Shown here: positions 59,655 through 64,000 of the stretch, piece after piece
Layout of the letters: the number at the start of each line of letters is the position of its first letter
Position numbering within the stretch: position 1 is the stretch's first letter
Assembly: GCF_037450285.1 (NCBI RefSeq)
Contig: NZ_JAQISN010000001.1
Coordinates: 1,736,001-1,800,000 of the forward strand
Direction of reading: 5' to 3'
DNA length: 64,000 bases
Source: Erwinia sp. SLM-02
Lineage (GTDB): Bacteria > Pseudomonadota > Gammaproteobacteria > Enterobacterales > Enterobacteriaceae
Made by a program: the position numbers and the translations under genes
The notes under the pieces: model-generated
What the model saw: the letters and a program-made list of their open reading frames with translations, nothing else
The model's database searches: none
Told to the model about the DNA's origin: nothing

Positions 59655-61283
59655 ATGCGCAAATTATTTTCCACCCTGTTACTCAGCCTCGGCGTTTTCT
59701 CCGCCCAGGCGTGGTCCGCAACGCCCGGCGATATCCGCCAGAGCGGCTTTGTCTATTGCGTTAACGGCGTAATGAACACGTTTAATCCGCAAATGGCCAG
59801 CGGCGGGCTGGTGGTGGATACCCTTGCGGCCCAGTTTTACGATCGCCTGCTGGACGTTGACCCCTACACCTATCGGCTGATCCCCGAACTGGCCGAGAGC
59901 TGGGAGGTGCTGGATAACGGTGCCACCTACCGCTTCCATCTGCGCCAGAAAGTCGCCTTCCAGAAAACCGCGTGGTTTACGCCAACCCGGCCAATGAATG
60001 CCGATGATGTGGTGTTCAGCTTTGAGCGCGTCTTTAACCGCCAGCATCCCTGGCATAACGTCAACGGCGGCAGCTACCCGTATTTCGACAGCCTGCAGTT
60101 TTCCGACGCCGTTCAGAGCGTGAAGAAACTGGATAAAAATACCGTTGAAATCCGCCTGAACAGCCCGGACGCCTCGTTCCTCTGGCATCTTGCCACCCAC
60201 TATGCGCCGGTGCTCTCCGCGGAATACGCCGATAAGCTGACCAAAAGCGATCGCCAGGAGCAGCTTGACCGCGAACCGATTGGCACCGGGCCGTTTATGC
60301 TCAGCGAGTATCGCGCCGGGCAGTACATTCGCCTGCAGCGTAATGAGAACTACTGGAAAGGCACGCCGCGCATGTCGCAGGTGGTGATCGATCTTGGCGC
60401 GGGCGGCACCGGGCGCTTATCCAAACTGCTGACCGGCGAGTGCGATGTGCTGGCCTATCCCGCCGCCAGCCAGCTTTCGATTCTGCGTGACGATCCGCGC
60501 CTGCGCCTCACGCTCCGCCCGGGGATGAATACCGCCTATCTGGCCTTTAATACCCGCAAGCCGCCGCTCGATCGGCCTGAAGTGCGCCAGGCACTGGCGC
60601 TGGGCATTAATAATGAACGTCTGATGGAGTCGATTTTTTACGGTACGGCGGAAACCGCCGCCTCAATTCTGCCGCGCGCTTCCTGGGCCTACGATACCGA
60701 TGCGCGCATCACCCCGTATAACCCGGACCGGGCCAGAGAGGCACTGAAGGCGCTGGGGATCGAGAACCTTCACCTGACGCTGTGGGTTCCCTCCGCTTCG
60801 CAGGCGTGGAACCCCAGCCCGATGAAAACCGCCGAACTGCTGCAGGCCGATCTGGCGCAGATCGGTGTGCGGGTAACCATTGTGCAGGTTGACGGCCGCT
60901 TCCAGGAGGCGCGGCTGATGGAGATGAATCACGATCTGACCCTGACCGGCTGGTCAACCGACAGTAACGACCCCGACAGCTTCTTCCGGCCGTTACTGAG
61001 CTGTGCGGCGATTGCCTCGCAGACCAACTACGCCCACTGGTGTAATCCCGAGTTCGACGATCTGGTTCACCGGGCGCTGCTTTCCCAGCAGCTGGCCACC
61101 CGTATCGACTACTACGATCGCGCCCAGGCGCTGCTGGCTAAAGAGCTGCCGGTGCTGCCGCTGGCCTACTCACTGCGCCTGCAGGCCTACCGCCACGATA
61201 TCAAAGGGCTGGTGCTGAGCCCGTTCGGCAATGCGTCGTTCGCCGGCGTCCATCGCGACAAGGGTGAGGAGGCTTCACCGTGA
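59655..61283 (+). CDS. sapA: Peptide-binding protein SapA of the SapABCDF system
   Basis: SapA is the periplasmic binding protein of the Sap ABC system, linked to antimicrobial-peptide resistance in some pathogens and to putrescine export and K+ uptake in E. coli. The 542-residue precursor has a signal peptide (about 1-21, WSA), and the solute-binding fold (RFHLRQKVAFQKTAWFTPTR, IGTGPFMLSEYRAGQYI). It opens the operon and shares four bases with sapB (GTGA). The 150 bases before it presumably hold the promoter. Confidence 0.94.
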   Translation: MRKLFSTLLLSLGVFSAQAWSATPGDIRQSGFVYCVNGVMNTFNPQMASGGLVVDTLAAQFYDRLLDVDPYTYRLIPELAESWEVLDNGATYRFHLRQKVAFQKTAWFTPTRPMNADDVVFSFERVFNRQHPWHNVNGGSYPYFDSLQFSDAVQSVKKLDKNTVEIRLNSPDASFLWHLATHYAPVLSAEYADKLTKSDRQEQLDREPIGTGPFMLSEYRAGQYIRLQRNENYWKGTPRMSQVVIDLGAGGTGRLSKLLTGECDVLAYPAASQLSILRDDPRLRLTLRPGMNTAYLAFNTRKPPLDRPEVRQALALGINNERLMESIFYGTAETAASILPRASWAYDTDARITPYNPDRAREALKALGIENLHLTLWVPSASQAWNPSPMKTAELLQADLAQIGVRVTIVQVDGRFQEARLMEMNHDLTLTGWSTDSNDPDSFFRPLLSCAAIASQTNYAHWCNPEFDDLVHRALLSQQLATRIDYYDRAQALLAKELPVLPLAYSLRLQAYRHDIKGLVLSPFGNASFAGVHRDKGEEASP

Positions 61284-62245
61284 TTATCTATACCCTGCGC
61301 CGCCTGGTGCTGTTTATCGTGACCCTGTTTATGCTGACGCTGATCGGCTTCAGCCTGAGCTATTTTACTCCCCATGCGCCGCTGCAGGGTGCCTCGCTGT
61401 TCGATGCCTGGACGTTCTGGTTCAAAGGCATTCTGCACCTCGATTTCGGCGTATCCAGCATTAACGGCCAGTCGATAAACCAGCAGTTGCGCGAGGTGTT
61501 TCCCGCCACGCTGGAACTGTGCTTTATGGCCTTTGCGCTGGCGATGCTGGTCGGCATCCCGCTGGGGATTGTCGCCGGGGTGATGCGCAACAAATGGCAG
61601 GACAAGCTGCTGAGCGCCATCGCGCTGCTGGGCTTCTCGCTGCCGGTATTCTGGCTGGCGCTGCTGCTGACGCTGTTTTTCTCGCTCAATCTCGGCTGGC
61701 TGCCGGTGTCCGGGCGCTTTGACCTGCTCTATCCGGTTAAAAATATTACCGGCTTCGCGCTGATTGATGCGTTTCTTTCCGACTCGCCGTGGCGGCATGA
61801 AATGATTGTCAGCGCGCTGCGTCATATGGTCCTGCCGGTCGCCGCGCTGTCGGTTGCGCCTACTACCGAAGTGATCCGCCTGCTGCGCATCAGCACCCGC
61901 GATGTGATGGAGCAGAACTACGTCAAGGCGGCAGCAACCCGCGGCCTGTCGCTGTTCACCATTATTCGCCGCCACGTGCTGCATAACGCCGTGCCGCCGG
62001 TGATCCCCCGCCTCGGGCTGCAGTTTTCCACCATGCTGACGCTGGCGATGATCACCGAGGTGGTTTTCAGCTGGCCGGGGCTGGGCCGCTGGCTGATTAA
62101 CGCCATTCGGCAGCAGGATTACGCGGCGATCTCCGCCGGGGTAATGGTGGTCGGCGCGCTGGTGATCGCGGTAAACGTGCTGGCCGATATTCTCGGGGCG
62201 ATGACCAACCCGCTGAAGCATAAGGAATGGTATGCCCTACGCTAG
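61280..62245 (+). CDS. sapB: Sap system permease SapB
   Basis: This 321-residue permease has about six membrane helices and the ABC inner-membrane EAA-like loop (AATRGLSLFTIIRRHVLHNA). It starts with GTG inside the sapA stop. The last codons (TGG TAT GCC CTA CGC TAG) normally overlap the sapC start. Here ATGCCCTACG is still visible inside the sapB end, but sapC does not continue from it. Confidence 0.93.
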   Translation: MIIYTLRRLVLFIVTLFMLTLIGFSLSYFTPHAPLQGASLFDAWTFWFKGILHLDFGVSSINGQSINQQLREVFPATLELCFMAFALAMLVGIPLGIVAGVMRNKWQDKLLSAIALLGFSLPVFWLALLLTLFFSLNLGWLPVSGRFDLLYPVKNITGFALIDAFLSDSPWRHEMIVSALRHMVLPVAALSVAPTTEVIRLLRISTRDVMEQNYVKAAATRGLSLFTIIRRHVLHNAVPPVIPRLGLQFSTMLTLAMITEVVFSWPGLGRWLINAIRQQDYAAISAGVMVVGALVIAVNVLADILGAMTNPLKHKEWYALR

Positions 62246-62453
62246 GGTATAAATTCTGGTTGAGGGGATAAAGCACTCGAAAAAAAATCGGTTACCGTGT
62301 TAACGGGAGACATACTCAGAAAGGAAAGCTTTGGCCATGTGATAAAAGGAATTAAAACGCGTGGATGTTATTAAAGAAGCGCAAAAAAAATAGAAATAAT
62401 AATCACGCAATCAAATCCGTAATATTGCATTGACCCGGGCTACCGATCCGCTC

Positions 62454-62777
62454 TCAGGACATCATAACAAGGTAAAGCAGCCGGTTAAAATCCTCCTTTG
62501 TGCTGCAGAAGATATGCACCAGAGCCACATTACGCTCAAGGGTGTATAGCACGCGATACTGGTTATCCAGGTCCAGCCATTCGAAGAGTTCGACGCCCTT
62601 TTCCAGCGCCTGAAGATTTTTGTGATGGATACCGGGGTTCTCGCCTATAGCTGTCGCTGCACGTATCAGCAGGCCATCGGCAAATCCCTGTGCTGCCGGC
62701 AATCCATGAATGGAGGCTTTGTACCGCTCCACCAGTTCAAGGGTAATTTGCCCTGTTTTGGAAATCTGAACTTTCAT
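62454..62777 (-). CDS. RelE/HigB-type toxin
   Basis: The 107-residue protein has a RelE/ParE-like pattern: an N-terminal helical part (HGLPAAQGFADGLLIRAATA), then the strand region YRVLYTLERNVALVHIFCST and KEDFNRLLYLV. Such toxins either cut mRNA on ribosomes or poison gyrase; which one cannot be told. Its ATG shares one base with the antitoxin stop (TAATG). Confidence 0.75.
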   Translation of the reverse strand: MKVQISKTGQITLELVERYKASIHGLPAAQGFADGLLIRAATAIGENPGIHHKNLQALEKGVELFEWLDLDNQYRVLYTLERNVALVHIFCSTKEDFNRLLYLVMMS

Positions 62778-63055
62778 TACGCGCCTTTTAACTGGCGGAG
62801 GCGCTGACGTTCAGCCAGTAACTCTTCAGCGCTGAGGCTTTCGTTTCTGGCAAATTCCTGTTTTGACAGGCCAACGAGTCTGAGCATGGCATTGATTTGT
62901 TTATCCGCTTCCCGCTCGGCCAGTTCGGCTTCCCGCTCTGCGGCAGTCTGAATAAACAACTCCGCCGTACCGTTACGGGTCACAAATACGCCCCCCCTGA
63001 AGTTTTCAGGCGAACCGAGCAGGTCACGTGCGGCTTTCTGTGAGATGGTGGCCAT
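62777..63055 (-). CDS. Antitoxin of the sapB/sapC insertion module
   Basis: This 92-residue protein has an N-terminal Phd/YefM- or RelB-like part (QKAARDLLGSPENFRGGVFV, TRNGTAELFI) and a charged coiled C-terminal region (AEREAELAEREADKQINAML). A good ribosome site (AAGGAT, seven bases) precedes it. Order antitoxin-toxin with a one-base overlap supports a type II module. Confidence 0.75.
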   Translation of the reverse strand: MATISQKAARDLLGSPENFRGGVFVTRNGTAELFIQTAAEREAELAEREADKQINAMLRLVGLSKQEFARNESLSAEELLAERQRLRQLKGA

Positions 63056-63536
63056 GTTTTTTATCCTTATCCTGGGAGGCGTGCTTAGTAACGGTATTCA
63101 AACGCGTCGTTACGGAATTGATGATGATGCTGAGTTCAGATGCTGCTTTTGCGCAGAATCTGGTCACTATATCACCAGCTTATGTTCCGTCAATAATTTA
63201 TGACAAATTCTTCCCCGCAGGTGTGCAGCTGCTTACAGAGCTGGCTCATCGCAGGTTCAGTTCATCGCAAGAACTCACCCCCACCCTGTTTGGGTCGTAT
63301 CAACGGGGCACTGCTTAAATTTGCCGGGATGCTGATGGTGCTGTGGTTTCCCCGTGCAGTCCCCTTGCTTGTGACACTGTAATAGACGGATAATCATCTA
63401 TGCTGAAATATACGGGTTTACTCCGCCGTCGGATGTCACCACAATGGGTGTGCCTAAAGCGTGATTTCAACGTAAGATGATGATATGAAAATAGAGTTTA
63501 AATTAACCACGCGCAAAAAAACGCCAGCGGAAACTC

Positions 63537-64000
63537 ATGCCCGCCGATAATATCTATTCAGAGAAGCGTCCGCCCAGCCCGCTGCGCCACACGTGGCGGC
63601 TGTTTTATCACGACACCACGGCGATGATTGGCCTGTACTGCTTCGGTGCCGTCCTGCTGCTGTGCATCTTTGGCAATCTGATCTCGCCTTACGGCATCGA
63701 TCAGCAGTTCCTCGGCTATCAGCTGCTACCGCCGTCCTGGTCGCGCTACGGCGACGTTTCCTTCTTCCTCGGCACCGACGATCTGGGCCGCGATCTGCTC
63801 AGCCGCCTGCTGAGCGGTGCGGCACCCACCGTGGGGTCGGCGATTGTCATTACCCTGGCCGCCGCGGTCTGCGCCATGGTGCTGGGGGTACTGGCGGGGT
63901 TAACCCACGGCCTACGCTCGGCGGTCATGAACCACGTGCTGGATACCCTGCTGTCGATTCCTTCCCTGCTGCTGGCGATAATCGTCGTTGCCTTTATGGG
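63537..64000 (+). CDS. sapC: Sap system permease SapC (5' part, cut by window end)
   Basis: From ATG 63537 an open frame runs to the window end, giving about 154 residues that match E. coli SapC: MPADNIYSEKRPPSPLRHTW then a membrane helix, SPYGIDQQFLGYQLLPPSWS and FLGTDDLGRDLLSRLL. The ribosome site (AGCGGAAA) is modest. Its normal overlap with sapB is lost, so it needs a new promoter or read-through across the insertion. Confidence 0.92.
   Translation, partial: MPADNIYSEKRPPSPLRHTWRLFYHDTTAMIGLYCFGAVLLLCIFGNLISPYGIDQQFLGYQLLPPSWSRYGDVSFFLGTDDLGRDLLSRLLSGAAPTVGSAIVITLAAAVCAMVLGVLAGLTHGLRSAVMNHVLDTLLSIPSLLLAIIVVAFM

Larger units (their letters stand above)
62246..63536. other. 1.3-kb insertion splitting sapB from sapC
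   Basis: In related genomes sapC begins inside the sapB stop region. Here about 1290 bases intervene, more AT-rich than the sap genes, with a toxin-antitoxin pair on the opposite strand (62454-63055). No transposase, integrase or clear terminal repeat is seen. ATGCCC occurs at both edges (62232-62237 and 63537-63542) and may be a short target duplication or a junction microhomology. In 63056-63536 no gene could be supported. Confidence 0.7.

Noticed and set aside
63028..63318. 96-codon plus-strand ORF in the sapB/sapC insertion
   Set aside because: No ribosome site, no motif, and it overlaps the antitoxin start on the other strand.

Overview
The window is a chromosomal stretch of an enterobacterium, most likely Erwiniaceae (Erwinia/Pantoea-like). 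Most gene blocks follow Escherichia coli terminus-region order: rstB/asr/ydgU/ydgD, hrpA/azoR, ydbH-ynbE-ydbL/ldhA, dbpA/ttcA/fnrS/zntB, mppA/mpaA/ycjG/tpx/tyrR/ycjFX, pspABCD/pspF and sapABC. Accessory insertions separate these blocks. The family assignment rests on recognised proteins and synteny only; no search was run.

Layout. 1-1393: left accessory DNA with the tail of an AT-rich unknown gene and a 5'-truncated tyrosine recombinase lying directly against rstB; the usual partner rstA is not seen. 1394-6527: rstB, an M32 carboxypeptidase, the acid-shock gene asr (eight 18-residue repeats, with an RstA-like box upstream), the tiny ydgU, the protease ydgD and a FosA-type fosfomycin-resistance gene. 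6700-24471: a contact-dependent-inhibition (CDI)/two-partner-secretion island. It holds a 3945-residue CdiA-type exoprotein with its overlapping immunity gene (DUF6883/DUF4926-type pair), an orphan CdiA C-terminal cassette with its own small downstream gene, one intact and one frameshifted symE, a remnant toxin-antitoxin pair, and an unrecognised three-gene operon. No cdiB transporter gene is present in the window.

24719-41134: mostly core genes (hrpA, azoR, the YdbH/YnbE/YdbL envelope system, ldhA, an MgtC/SapB-family membrane protein, dbpA, ttcA, zntB) with a phd-doc module between dbpA and ttcA. The anaerobic small RNA FnrS can be read between a small proline-rich ORF and zntB, with an FNR-like site centred near -42. 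41362-47315: a beta-glucoside utilisation locus (bglF, bglB, an OprB-type porin and a convergent bglG) with two ribonucleic-antiterminator/terminator elements, one before bglF and one before bglG, so BglG probably also controls itself. 47475-48028: a hicB-hicA module.

48281-64000: peptidoglycan-recycling genes (mppA, mpaA, ycjG), thiol peroxidase, the aromatic regulator tyrR, ycjX-ycjF, and the phage-shock operon pspABCD facing pspF across a sigma-54 promoter. A RyhB-type iron-responsive small RNA with a Fur box lies between pspF and sapA. Then sapA-sapB, and sapC cut by the window end. sapB and sapC, normally overlapping, are here split by about 1.3 kb of foreign-looking DNA carrying a type II toxin-antitoxin module.

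The most interesting items are the CDI cassette with its 2-kb direct repeat and missing transporter, the RyhB and FnrS genes in unannotated gaps, the sapB/sapC insertion, and the uncharacterised operon at 11009-12229.
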